From: Thiomonas sp. FB-6
Lineage (GTDB): Bacteria > Pseudomonadota > Gammaproteobacteria > Burkholderiales > Burkholderiaceae_C
Length of the DNA stretch: 64,000 nt
Direction of reading: 5' to 3'
Assembly: GCF_000377645.1 (NCBI RefSeq)
Contig: NZ_KB898479.1
Location: forward strand, 62,001-126,000
Both the position numbers and the translations under genes were made by a program. The notes under the pieces were generated by a model. It was not told the origin of the DNA. It searched no databases and saw only the letters and a list, made by a program, of their open reading frames with translations. Position 1 is the first letter of the stretch; every line of letters starts with the position of its first letter. This document shows, in pieces, positions 32,433-41,405 of this stretch.

Positions 32433-33053
32433 ATGCACGACACCAGGCTGCAGGTCGACAAGCGCATCCCGGGCGGCCGGGGCCTGGCGCGCACGCTGCT
32501 GGAACGCGCCGCGCTGCTGGTGCTGGACTGGGACACGCGCTCGCGCAGCCGCTTCGGCGCGCGCGACAGCCGGGGCCGCGAACTGGCGGTGTTCCTGCCC
32601 CGCGGCAGCGTGCTGCGCGACGGCGACGCCCTGGTCGGCGTCGACGGCTCGCTGCTGCGCGTGCGGGCCGCCGCACAGCCGGTGCTGCAGGTGCGCGCGC
32701 ACGACGCGCTGGCGCTGCTGCGCGCCGCCTACCACCTGGGCAACCGCCACGTGCCGTTGCAGGTCGCCCCCGGGCTGCTGCAACTCGAACCCGACCCGGT
32801 GCTGGCCGACATGCTGCGGCGCATGGGCCTGCAGGTGCTGGAGACGCTGGCCGCCTTCGAGCCCGAGGCGGGGGCCTACGACGGTGCCTCCGCCGCGCAT
32901 GGCCATGGACACGGCCACGGCCATGGACACGGACAGGGGCAGGGCCACGACAGGCCGCATGCCCATTCCGCGCACGAGCACGAGCACGAGCACGGGCCTG
33001 CCCACGCATACGACGCCGCCGGCGCGCCCGGCGCCGAGCGCGGCCGGGAGTGA
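32433..33053 (+). CDS. ureE: Urease nickel metallochaperone UreE
   Basis: A 206-residue UreE, which delivers nickel to the UreDFG-urease complex. The N-terminal domain binds the apo-urease and the middle domain contains AYHLGNRHVPLQV, the conserved dimer/metal region. The C-terminal 40 residues are extremely His-rich (alternating HGHGHG, then HEHEHEHG), a nickel-storage tail present in some UreE proteins. GAGGAGG precedes the ATG. Confidence 0.95.
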   Translation: MHDTRLQVDKRIPGGRGLARTLLERAALLVLDWDTRSRSRFGARDSRGRELAVFLPRGSVLRDGDALVGVDGSLLRVRAAAQPVLQVRAHDALALLRAAYHLGNRHVPLQVAPGLLQLEPDPVLADMLRRMGLQVLETLAAFEPEAGAYDGASAAHGHGHGHGHGHGQGQGHDRPHAHSAHEHEHEHGPAHAYDAAGAPGAERGRE

Positions 33054-33072
33054 GGGCGTGGATCAGGCCACC

Positions 33073-33846
33073 ATGGACCAGGACGCGGCCACGGCGCCCG
33101 CCGGCTCCATCCCCGCCCCCATCCCCGCCCCCATCCCCGCCTGCGCCGAGCCGGCGCCGGGCCTGCCGGCACCCGAGCTGGCGATGATGTGGCTGTCCTC
33201 GCCGGCGCTGCCGGTGGGCGGCTTCAGCTACTCCGAGGGCCTGGAGGCCGCGGTCGACGCCGGGGTCGTGCCCGACGAAGCCGGCGCACTGCGCTGGCTG
33301 CGCGGGCAATTGCAACTGGTGCTGGCGCGCTCCGAGCTGCCGGCGGCCGCGCGCGCCCACGCGGCCTGGCGCGCCGGCGACCTGCGGGCCCTGCGCGAAG
33401 TCCAGTCGTGGGTGCTGGCGACCCGCGAAAGCGCCGAGCTTCGCCTGCAAAGCCAGCAGATGGGCCGCTCCATGCTGGACTGGCTGGCGCGCCTGCTGCC
33501 CGGGCACGCGCTGCTCGATCGCGCCGCGCAGCTGGGCACCGCGCCCTGCTGGCCGCTGGGTTTCGCCCTCGGAGCCTGCGCGCTGGGCCTGGACGCCCGC
33601 CGTACCCTGCAGGCGCTGGGTTTCTCCTGGCTGGACAACCAGGTGCAGGCCGCGCTGCGCAGCGTGCCGCTGGGCCAGAGCAGCGGCCAGCGCCTGTTGC
33701 ACGCGCTGTCGCAGGATCTGCCCGCGGCGGTGGAGCGTGCGCTGGAACTGCGCGACCGGCCCGAGTCGTGGCAGAGCTTTTCCCCGATGCTGGCCGTGCT
33801 CAGCGCGCGCCACGAAACCCAGTACTCCCGTCTGTTCCGATCCTGA
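33073..33846 (+). CDS. ureF: Urease accessory protein UreF
   Basis: A 257-residue UreF, which helps UreD and UreG activate urease. The core begins at [21 protein letters not shown], and [22 protein letters not shown] near the C-terminus is typical. The first 35 residues are an Ala/Pro repeat encoded by 12-bp tandem copies (ATCCCCGCCCCC) at 33109-33144. The start is therefore uncertain: ATG 33073, GTG 33058, or the ATGATG at the core are all possible. Confidence 0.92.
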   Translation: MDQDAATAPAGSIPAPIPAPIPACAEPAPGLPAPELAMMWLSSPALPVGGFSYSEGLEAAVDAGVVPDEAGALRWLRGQLQLVLARSELPAAARAHAAWRAGDLRALREVQSWVLATRESAELRLQSQQMGRSMLDWLARLLPGHALLDRAAQLGTAPCWPLGFALGACALGLDARRTLQALGFSWLDNQVQAALRSVPLGQSSGQRLLHALSQDLPAAVERALELRDRPESWQSFSPMLAVLSARHETQYSRLFRS

Positions 33847-33854
33847 GCCCCGCC

Positions 33855-34598
<744 letters not shown>

Positions 34599-34639
34599 AA
34601 ATTCAAGATCAAGTCATCGCAGGGCCGCCCCGCAGCCGG

Positions 34640-34708
34640 CGCCGGGCCGCCCCAAGGCGGCTGCGACCCCCTCGGGGGGCAGCGAGCGTCAGCGAGCGTG
34701 GGGGCCGT
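34640..34708. repeat. C/G-rich intergenic repeat between convergent ureG and ureD
   Basis: The segment contains GGGCCGCCCCAAGGCGGC, CCCCCTCGGGGGGCAGCGAG and GCGAGCGTGGGGGCC. Blocks of this kind recur between genes in many Comamonadaceae-like genomes, as I recall them. Its internal symmetries (CCCCCTCGGGGGG) could also act as a bidirectional terminator for the two genes that end here. Confidence 0.5.
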
Positions 34709-34711
34709 CCA

Positions 34712-35578
34712 TCAAGTCGACCACACGCGGGGAACGCAGGGGGCGAGGCCCCAGGCCTGGGTGCGCCAGGCGGCCCACACGCCGCGCAGCAAATCCGCCA
34801 CCGGCTCGACACGCTGGGCCATCGCCCGCAGCACCAGCACGCCGGGCTGCGGCGAAGTGACGCCCGCGCGCAGGCCCTCGGGCAGGTCCTCCAGCAGCGC
34901 GCGTGCCGTCTCCAGCAGGGCCTCGCGGCGCGCGGCCTGCAGCGGGCTTCCGGCGGCCAGCAGCAGCGTGCCCATCGCGGCTCGCCCGTCCAGGCCGCCC
35001 GGCGCCTCGCGCAGCACCCGATCGGTGCCGTCGATGCAGCCGCGTTCCAGCCACACGCCGGGGATTTCCAGGTGCTGGGTGAAACGGCCGCGCGCGAAGG
35101 CGTCGCCTGAGGCCGGCCGGCCCAGCGCGAGCATGTCCCAGGCCAGCATCTCGGCCCCGGGCTCCAGCTCGAACACGGCGCGGTTCTCGGCGATGCAATC
35201 CTCGTAGGCCAGGCTTTCCAGCGGCAGCCATTCCAGGCGCGCGCCCGCGGCCACGCGAGCCCGCAGGCTTTGCGAGGCGCCGGCGCCCAGGCTGCGGTAG
35301 AAGCGCGTGGCCCCCGGCGTGGTCAGCAGCGCGTGCGCGCCGGGCTCCAGTTCCAGCTCCATGTGCACGCTGTCGCCGCCGGCCAGGCCGGCGGGCGGGT
35401 GCACCAGCACGTGGTGGCACACCGCCTCGCCTTCGGGGTACAGCGCCGCCAGCACGCGCAGCGCGCCTTCGTGGCGGTGCAGGGCGCGCGTACGCCCGGC
35501 CTCGTGCAGGTAGCGCAGCTGCAGGCGCGAGGCCCAACCGGTATCGGCCGGGGCGGGGGTGGCCTGGTGCATGTCCAC
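34712..35578 (-). CDS. ureD: Urease accessory protein UreD (UreH), inverted
   Basis: A 288-residue UreD scaffold that contacts apo-urease and UreF. Characteristic segments are VHPPAGLAGGDSVHMELELEPGAHALLTTPGATRFYRS near residues 59-97, LEWLPLESLAYEDC, and GRFTQHLEIPGVWLERGCIDG. The gene is on the opposite strand from ureABCEFG and ends against ureG; in most relatives ureD precedes ureA in the same operon. It needs its own promoter, which would lie in the 0-bp gap after the DUF4197 gene, so it may be cotranscribed with that gene. Confidence 0.92.
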   Translation of the reverse strand: MDMHQATPAPADTGWASRLQLRYLHEAGRTRALHRHEGALRVLAALYPEGEAVCHHVLVHPPAGLAGGDSVHMELELEPGAHALLTTPGATRFYRSLGAGASQSLRARVAAGARLEWLPLESLAYEDCIAENRAVFELEPGAEMLAWDMLALGRPASGDAFARGRFTQHLEIPGVWLERGCIDGTDRVLREAPGGLDGRAAMGTLLLAAGSPLQAARREALLETARALLEDLPEGLRAGVTSPQPGVLVLRAMAQRVEPVADLLRGVWAAWRTQAWGLAPCVPRVWST

Positions 35579-36406
35579 TCAGCCTCCCTGCACGGCGCCG
35601 AACACCTTGCGCACCAGCGCCGAGCCGGCGGCCGCGGGGTCGGCGCGGATCGACTTCTCCTCGTCGCCGATGGCCTGGTACAGCCGGTCCAGCGCCTGCC
35701 CGGTCACGTACTGGTCGATGCTGGCCTGGTCCTGCTGGACCAGGCCGAAGCGGGCCGCCTGCGCCGCGTAGCGGTCGTAGGTCTGCGCCAGGCCCACCTT
35801 CTGCGTCTGCTGGTGCACGATGGGCAGGAAACTGCGCTGCAGCTGGGTCTGGGTCTTGGCGCGGAAGTAGTCGGTGGCCGCGTGGTCGCCGCCGGTGAGG
35901 ATGTTCTTCGCATCGGTGATGCTCATCTGGCGCACCGCCGACACCAGCAGGCTGCGCGCCTCGGGCACCGCGGCCTCGGCGGCGCGGTTCATGGCCAGTT
36001 GCAGCGCGTCGGCCTGCGCGCCCAGCCCGGCCATGCGCATCAGGCTGGAGGCCCGCTCGAGCGCCGGCGGCAGGGGAATGCGCCATTGCGGACTGCCCCA
36101 GAAACCGTCGCGGCGCCCCAGCGTGGACACCGCCACGTCCACGCCGCGGCCCAGCGCATCCTTCAGGCCCTGGCCCACCTGGCTGTCGCTGAGTTCGCCC
36201 AGCCGGGGGTTGGAGCCCGCGGGGGTGTTGCCGCTGCCGGGCGCGCTGCCGGCCAGGCCGCCGGGCAGCGCGCCCGGCAAGGCGCCGCCGAGCTGCTTTT
36301 GCAGTTGTCCGAGGTCGAAGCTCCAGGCGCTCGCCGCCGGCCAGGCGCTGGCCGCGCCCAGTGCACCGGCCAACCACGCGCGGCGCGCGCGTCCCCTTGG
36401 ATTCAT
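35579..36406 (-). CDS. DUF4197 domain secreted protein
   Basis: A 275-residue protein whose C-terminal 230 residues match DUF4197 as I know it: LKDALGRGVDVAVSTLGRRDGFW, MSITDAKNILTGGDHAATDYFRAKT, and a final LDRLYQAIGDEEKSIR. The N-terminus MNPRGRARRAWLAGALGAAS with AWS after it is a signal peptide, so it acts outside the cytoplasm. Function unknown. The stop abuts the ureD start, so the two are probably in one transcript by position only. Confidence 0.8.
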   Translation of the reverse strand: MNPRGRARRAWLAGALGAASAWPAASAWSFDLGQLQKQLGGALPGALPGGLAGSAPGSGNTPAGSNPRLGELSDSQVGQGLKDALGRGVDVAVSTLGRRDGFWGSPQWRIPLPPALERASSLMRMAGLGAQADALQLAMNRAAEAAVPEARSLLVSAVRQMSITDAKNILTGGDHAATDYFRAKTQTQLQRSFLPIVHQQTQKVGLAQTYDRYAAQAARFGLVQQDQASIDQYVTGQALDRLYQAIGDEEKSIRADPAAAGSALVRKVFGAVQGG

Positions 36407-36503
36407 CGCAGGCTCCCCGGCGCGCTCCCGCCCGCGGCAGGCCGGCGCGCCCTTCGCGCACATTGTGACTCAGCGCGATGGCCGCCCCCCCCCCGATCGC
36501 GCT

Positions 36504-38183
36504 TCAGTCCTCCTCGCGGAATTCCAGCTCGCGTGTCTCGCCGGGCTCGCGCCCGAGTTCGAGCTTGCGCAGCTCGACGCGACGGATCTTGCCCGACAGG
36601 GTCTTGGGCAACTCGGCGAACTCGATGACGCGGATGCGCTTGTACGGCGCCAGGCGCTCGCGCGCGAAGCGCAGGATGTCCAGCGCCAGCTCGCGGCTGG
36701 GCGCCACGCCCGCGCGCAGCGCCACCACCGCCTTGGGCACCGCGGCGCGGATGGGATCCGGTGCCGGCACCACGGCCGCCTCGGCCACCGCGTCATGCTC
36801 GATCAGCACGCTTTCCAGCTCGAAGGGGCTGATGCGGTAGTCCGAGGCCTTGAACACGTCGTCCGAGCGCCCGACGTAGCTGAGGTAGCCGTCGGCGTCG
36901 CGGCTGGCCACGTCGGAGGTGTGGTAGTTGCCGCCGCGGCAGGCCTCGGCGGTCTTGTCGGGCTGGCCCTCGTAGCCCAGCATCAGGCCCAGCGGGCGTT
37001 CGTCGAGGGCCAGCGACACTTCGCCGTCGGCGGCCGGCCGTTCATCCACGTCCAGCAGCACCACGCGGTAGCCCGGCAGCGGACGCCCCATGGAGCCGGG
37101 CTTGACCGGCTGCCCCGGGGTGTTGCCGACGATGGCCGTGGTCTCGGTCTGGCCGTAGCCGTCGCGGATGGTGATGCCCCAGGCGCGGCGCACGCTCTCG
37201 ATCACTTCCGGATTCAGCGGTTCGCCCGCGCCTACCAGTTCGCGCAGCGACACCTTCCAGCGCTCCAGGTCCTGCAGGATCAACATGCGCCACACGGTGG
37301 GCGGCGCGCACAGCGAACTCACGCCGCGGTCCCGCAGCGCGTCCAGCACGGCGCAGGCGTCGAAACGCGCGTAGTTGAAAATGAACACCGTGGCGCCGGC
37401 ATTCCAGGGCGCGAAAAAACAGCTCCAGGCGTGCTTGGCCCAGCCCGGCGAACTGATGTTCCAGTGCACGTCGCCCGGGCGCAGGCCGATCCAGTACATG
37501 GTCGACAGATGCCCCACCGGATAGCTCTGGTGGCTGTGCAGCACCAGCTTGGGCCGCGATGTGGTGCCCGAGGTGAAGTACAGCAGCAGCGGATCCTCGG
37601 CGCGGGTCGCGCCGTCGGGCACGAATTCCTCGGCGGCCCGCAGCGAGGCCTCGTAGCCCTGCCAGCCGGGTGCCTGGCCGCCGACCACGATGCGCGTGTA
37701 GGGGCCGCCGAACTCTGCGAAGCGCTCCACCGCCGCGGCGCTGCAGATCACGTGGCGCACGGCGCCGCGCTCGAAGCGGTCGCGCAGGTCGTCCACGCTG
37801 ACCAGCGTGGTGGTGGGCACGATCACCGCGCCCAGCTTGATGCAGGCCAGCATGCATTCCCACAGCGCCACCTCGTTGGGCAGCAGCAGCAGCACGCGGT
37901 CGCCGCGGCGCACGCCGAGTCCGCGCAGCCAGTTGGCGACCTGCGAGGAGCGCCGCGCCATCTGGTCGAAGCTGAGCTTGTCCTCGCGCCCCTGCTCGTC
38001 CACGATCCACAGCGCCGGGCTCGGGTTGCCGCGCGCCATGGGGTCGAAATAGTCCAGCGCCCAGTTGAAGTGTTCCAGCCGCGGCCAGCGGAAGCCCGCG
38101 TAGGCGGTTTCGTAGTCGCTGCGGTGGCGCAGCAGGAAATCCCGGGCCTGCAGGAATGCCTGCGCGGACGGACTGTCGCTCAT
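36504..38183 (-). CDS. Acyl-CoA synthetase (AMP-forming), medium-chain or benzoate-like
   Basis: A 559-residue ANL-family ligase. The AMP-binding P-loop reads LLLYFTSGTTSRPKLVLHSH near residue 200, the adenine motif DGYGQTETTAIVG near 345, the hinge YVGRSDDVFKASDYRISPFELE near 440, and the catalytic Lys lies in LPKTLSGKIRRVELR near 530. The pattern fits ACSM/acetyl-CoA-synthetase-like enzymes more than long-chain FadD. The substrate is not readable from sequence. Confidence 0.85.
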   Translation of the reverse strand: MSDSPSAQAFLQARDFLLRHRSDYETAYAGFRWPRLEHFNWALDYFDPMARGNPSPALWIVDEQGREDKLSFDQMARRSSQVANWLRGLGVRRGDRVLLLLPNEVALWECMLACIKLGAVIVPTTTLVSVDDLRDRFERGAVRHVICSAAAVERFAEFGGPYTRIVVGGQAPGWQGYEASLRAAEEFVPDGATRAEDPLLLYFTSGTTSRPKLVLHSHQSYPVGHLSTMYWIGLRPGDVHWNISSPGWAKHAWSCFFAPWNAGATVFIFNYARFDACAVLDALRDRGVSSLCAPPTVWRMLILQDLERWKVSLRELVGAGEPLNPEVIESVRRAWGITIRDGYGQTETTAIVGNTPGQPVKPGSMGRPLPGYRVVLLDVDERPAADGEVSLALDERPLGLMLGYEGQPDKTAEACRGGNYHTSDVASRDADGYLSYVGRSDDVFKASDYRISPFELESVLIEHDAVAEAAVVPAPDPIRAAVPKAVVALRAGVAPSRELALDILRFARERLAPYKRIRVIEFAELPKTLSGKIRRVELRKLELGREPGETRELEFREED

Positions 38184-38230
38184 CGGTGCCTCCTCGCTTG
38201 TGCTGAGGGTTATTGTGGTCTCTTGCCAGC

Positions 38231-38279
38231 CTAGTGTCCTGTCCCGCTAATCACTGTCATTTCGCCTGCGGGACACTAG
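38231..38279. repeat. Inverted-repeat element in the divergent acyl-CoA synthetase promoter region
   Basis: Arms CTAGTGTCC (38231-38239) and GGACACTAG (38271-38279) flank a 31-bp middle part that also holds a second GTCCCGC / GCGGG pairing. The whole unit is lower in GC than its surroundings. It resembles an end-to-end remnant of a small insertion element rather than a gene terminator, since the neighbouring genes diverge here. Confidence 0.5.
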
Positions 38280-38388
38280 CAGGCTTTGATGCGGCGCAGG
38301 ACCCAGGGGCAACCCTTGTTGCCAAGAATTACGCGCTCGACCCAGAATCGGTGCCCACCCGGCACGATCCCCCGACGAGGCCCCAGCG

Positions 38389-39948
38389 ATGACCCTGCCC
38401 GCGCGCAGCCAGACCCTGTTCGACCTGCTGCAGCGCAGCGCGGCGCGCCACCCGCGGCGCCTGGCCATCGCCTGCGGCGACACGCGCTGGAGCTACGCGC
38501 AGTTCGCCGAGGTGTGCGAGCGCCTGGCGCGCGGGCTGCACGCGCTGGGCGTGCAGCGCGGCAGCCACGTGGCCCTGCTGTCGCGCAACTCCCACGCCTT
38601 CGCGGCGATGCGTTTCGCGCTGGCGCGCCTGGGCGCGGTGCTGGTGCCGGTCAACTTCATGCTCGGCCCGGCCGAGGCGGGATTCATCCTGCGCCACTCC
38701 GAGTCCATGCTGCTGGCCAGCGACAGCGAGTTCGCGCCGGTGGCGCGCGAAGCGGCCCGCGGCAGTTCGGTGCGCCACTTCGTGTGGCTGGAATCCGAGC
38801 GCGCGGGTACGCCCGCGCAAGGCATGATCGACTGGACCGAACTGCTGCGCGTGCAGGGCGAGGCGCCGCAGCCCTCGCTGCAGGGCTCGGATCCAGCGCA
38901 GATCGTCTACACCAGCGGCACCGAGTCGGCGCCCAAGGGCGCCGTGCTCAGCCACGAGGCCCTGCTGTGGGAATACGTCAGCTGCGTGGTGGGCGCCGAG
39001 ATCGCCTCCGAGGACCTGCTGCTGCACGCGCTGCCGCTGTTCCACTGCGCGCAGCTCGACGTGTTCCTGGGGCCCGCCGTGTACGTCGGCGCCAGCAACG
39101 TGATCACCGCGCAGCCCTCGCCGCAAAGCCTGCTGGCGCTGCTCGGGCAGCAGCGCATCAGCTCCTTTTTCGCGCCCCCCACGGTGTGGATCGGCCTGCT
39201 GCGCTGCCCGGACTTCGACACCACCGACCTGGGCAGCCTGCGCAAGGGCTACTACGGCGCCTCGATCATGCCGGTGCAGGTGCTGCGCGAACTCGCGCAG
39301 CGCCTGCCCGCGGTGCGCCTGTGGAACCTGTACGGGCAGACCGAGATCGCGCCGCTGGCCACCCTGCTGCAGCCCGAGGACCAGTTGCGCAAGCCGGGCT
39401 CGGCCGGGCGCGCGGCGCTGAACGTGCGCACCCGCGTGGTCGACGAGCACATGCGCGACCTCGCGCCCGGCGAGGTGGGCGAGATCGTGCACCGCTCGCC
39501 CCAGCTGATGAGCGGCTATTTCCGCGACGAGGCGAAGACCGCGGCCGCCTTCGACGGCGGCTGGTTCCACTCCGGCGACCTCGGCACCCTGGACGACGAG
39601 GGCTACCTGTACGTGGTCGATCGCAAGAAGGACATGATCAAGACCGGCGGCGAGAACGTGGCCAGCCGCGAGGTGGAGGAATGCATCTACCTGCTGCCGC
39701 AGGTCAGCGAGGCGGCGGTGGTGGCGCTGCCCCATCCGCGCTGGATCGAAGCCGTCACCGCCTTCGTCGTGCTCAAGGCCGGGCAGGCGCTCGACGAGGC
39801 GGCGTTGATCGCGCATTGCGAGAACACGCTGGCGCATTTCAAGGCGCCGAAGAAGGTCGTGTTCGTCGAGGCGCTGCCCAAGAACCCCAGCGGCAAGCTG
39901 CTCAAGCGCCGCCTGCGCGACGACTACGCGAGCCTGTACCAGGCCTGA
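38389..39948 (+). CDS. Acyl-CoA synthetase (AMP-forming), FadD-like
   Basis: A 519-residue ANL ligase. The P-loop is IVYTSGTESAPKGAVLSH near residue 170, with Glu in place of the usual second Thr of SGTTG. The adenine motif is LYGQTEIAPLA near 320, the hinge YVVDRKKDMIKTGGENVASREVE near 415, and the catalytic Lys lies in LPKNPSGKLLKRRLR near 500. It starts divergently from the other synthetase gene. The family includes fatty-acid and cyclohexanecarboxylate-type ligases. Confidence 0.86.
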   Translation: MTLPARSQTLFDLLQRSAARHPRRLAIACGDTRWSYAQFAEVCERLARGLHALGVQRGSHVALLSRNSHAFAAMRFALARLGAVLVPVNFMLGPAEAGFILRHSESMLLASDSEFAPVAREAARGSSVRHFVWLESERAGTPAQGMIDWTELLRVQGEAPQPSLQGSDPAQIVYTSGTESAPKGAVLSHEALLWEYVSCVVGAEIASEDLLLHALPLFHCAQLDVFLGPAVYVGASNVITAQPSPQSLLALLGQQRISSFFAPPTVWIGLLRCPDFDTTDLGSLRKGYYGASIMPVQVLRELAQRLPAVRLWNLYGQTEIAPLATLLQPEDQLRKPGSAGRAALNVRTRVVDEHMRDLAPGEVGEIVHRSPQLMSGYFRDEAKTAAAFDGGWFHSGDLGTLDDEGYLYVVDRKKDMIKTGGENVASREVEECIYLLPQVSEAAVVALPHPRWIEAVTAFVVLKAGQALDEAALIAHCENTLAHFKAPKKVVFVEALPKNPSGKLLKRRLRDDYASLYQA

Positions 39949-39985
39949 GCGCGCGGCGCCCCCTCGCCGGCCGCGCCCGCGGGCT

Positions 39986-41374
39986 TCAGGGCCAGCGCGC
40001 CTCGGCGCTTCCCAGCGGCGACGCCGGCCGTTCCCAGTGGGTGTGCACGCCCTCGATGGCCCAGGGCGCGCGGATGCGCCGCGCCGGGCCCCAGGCCGTG
40101 GCCTCGACCGCGGGCTCCAGGTCCGCCTCGTCCAGCGCGGCATGGGCCTCGCGGGGCTCGGGCGGTGGCGCGTCGAGCAGCAGCGCCCCGCTGCGCGCCA
40201 GCGACAGGCGCGCGCGCGTGCCCACGCCATGGCGCAGGCGCCGGGCGAGCGCGCGCAGCACGCTGGCCGCGATCAGGTAGCCGGTGGCATGGTCCAGCGC
40301 CTGTACCGGCAGCGGCACCGGGCGATTCGCGCCGGCATGGCGCATGCCGGCCTCGGCGATGCCGCAGCTCATCTGCACCAGGCTGTCGAAACCGCGCCGC
40401 GCCGCCCACGGGCCGGCCCAGCCGTAGGCGTCCAGGCAGACGTCGACCAGCCCCGGGCGCAGGGCCTGCCGCGCCGCGGGGTCCAGCCCCAACGCATCCA
40501 GCGCGCCCGGGCGCAGCCCGTGCACGAACACGTCGGCCGCGCCGAGCAGTTGTTCGAAGCGCTCGCGGCCCTGCGCGGTCTTCAGGTCCAGGCGCGCGCA
40601 GTGCTTGCCGCGCGTGACGTCGGGCACCAGTCCGGGCTCGTCCCAGGACGGCGGGTCGATGCGCAGCACCGTGGCCCCCAGGCCCGCCAGCATGCGCGTG
40701 GACACCGGCCCCGCCAGCACGCGTGTCAGGTCCAGCACCCGCAGGCCGCGCAAGGGCCTGCCCGAGGCCGGCTCCCACGCGGCCGGCGGCGCGGGCAGTT
40801 CCTCGCGCAGCACCAGCGGCTGCGCGCGCACCGCGGCGCCCTGCGCATGCGCGCGCCACGCCGCGGCGTGGCGCATCTGCGCGGCGCAGCCCCCCGCGTC
40901 CACCACGGCCTGCTCCAGCTCCGCTCCGGCCCAGGCCGCCACCGCGGGCGCCGCGCGCGCGGCGTCGGCGCCGGTGTCCAGGCCGAGCACGCGGCAGGCC
41001 GCGGCGCGATGATGGGGCGCGTTGCAATGCAGGCGGATCCAGCCGTCGGCGCAGGCATGGTCGCCGGTCAGGGTGTCGCGCGCCGGAGGCGGCTTCCAGC
41101 CCTGCGGGCGCAGGGACTCGCCGAACCACAGCGCGGCCAGCCGGCGGTCCACGCGCACGGCCGGCGCCTCGCCGCCCGCCGCGCCGCTGGCCAGGCCCTG
41201 CAGCTCGTCGGCCGCAAGCGCCGCGCAGGCCACCGCCGCCGCCGCGAAGTCGCTGACCGCGAAGGCGCCGGGCAGCGCGCCCTCGCCCTGCAGGCGCAGG
41301 CGCCCCAGGCGTGCCGGATCGCCGCCCAGCGCGGCCCACATCTGCGCGCTCAGCGCGCGAGCCAGTGCGAACAT
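39986..41374 (-). CDS. CaiB/BaiF family (class III) CoA-transferase
   Basis: A 462-residue CoA-transferase. The C-terminal half is the recognisable part: LRGLRVLDLTRVLAGPVSTRMLAGLGATVLRIDPP, then DLKTAQGRERFEQLL, ADVFVHGLRPGALDALGL and GWAGPWAARRGFDSLVQMSCGIA. A second, weaker CaiB-like domain occupies the first 200 residues. The catalytic Asp of class III enzymes should fall in LDLKTAQGR. It lies 31 bp downstream of the tcuC-like transporter on the same strand and may belong to that operon. Confidence 0.8.
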   Translation of the reverse strand: MFALARALSAQMWAALGGDPARLGRLRLQGEGALPGAFAVSDFAAAAVACAALAADELQGLASGAAGGEAPAVRVDRRLAALWFGESLRPQGWKPPPARDTLTGDHACADGWIRLHCNAPHHRAAACRVLGLDTGADAARAAPAVAAWAGAELEQAVVDAGGCAAQMRHAAAWRAHAQGAAVRAQPLVLREELPAPPAAWEPASGRPLRGLRVLDLTRVLAGPVSTRMLAGLGATVLRIDPPSWDEPGLVPDVTRGKHCARLDLKTAQGRERFEQLLGAADVFVHGLRPGALDALGLDPAARQALRPGLVDVCLDAYGWAGPWAARRGFDSLVQMSCGIAEAGMRHAGANRPVPLPVQALDHATGYLIAASVLRALARRLRHGVGTRARLSLARSGALLLDAPPPEPREAHAALDEADLEPAVEATAWGPARRIRAPWAIEGVHTHWERPASPLGSAEARWP

Positions 41375-41405
41375 CGCGGCGCCCCCGCGTGCCGGCGCGG
41401 CGCGC

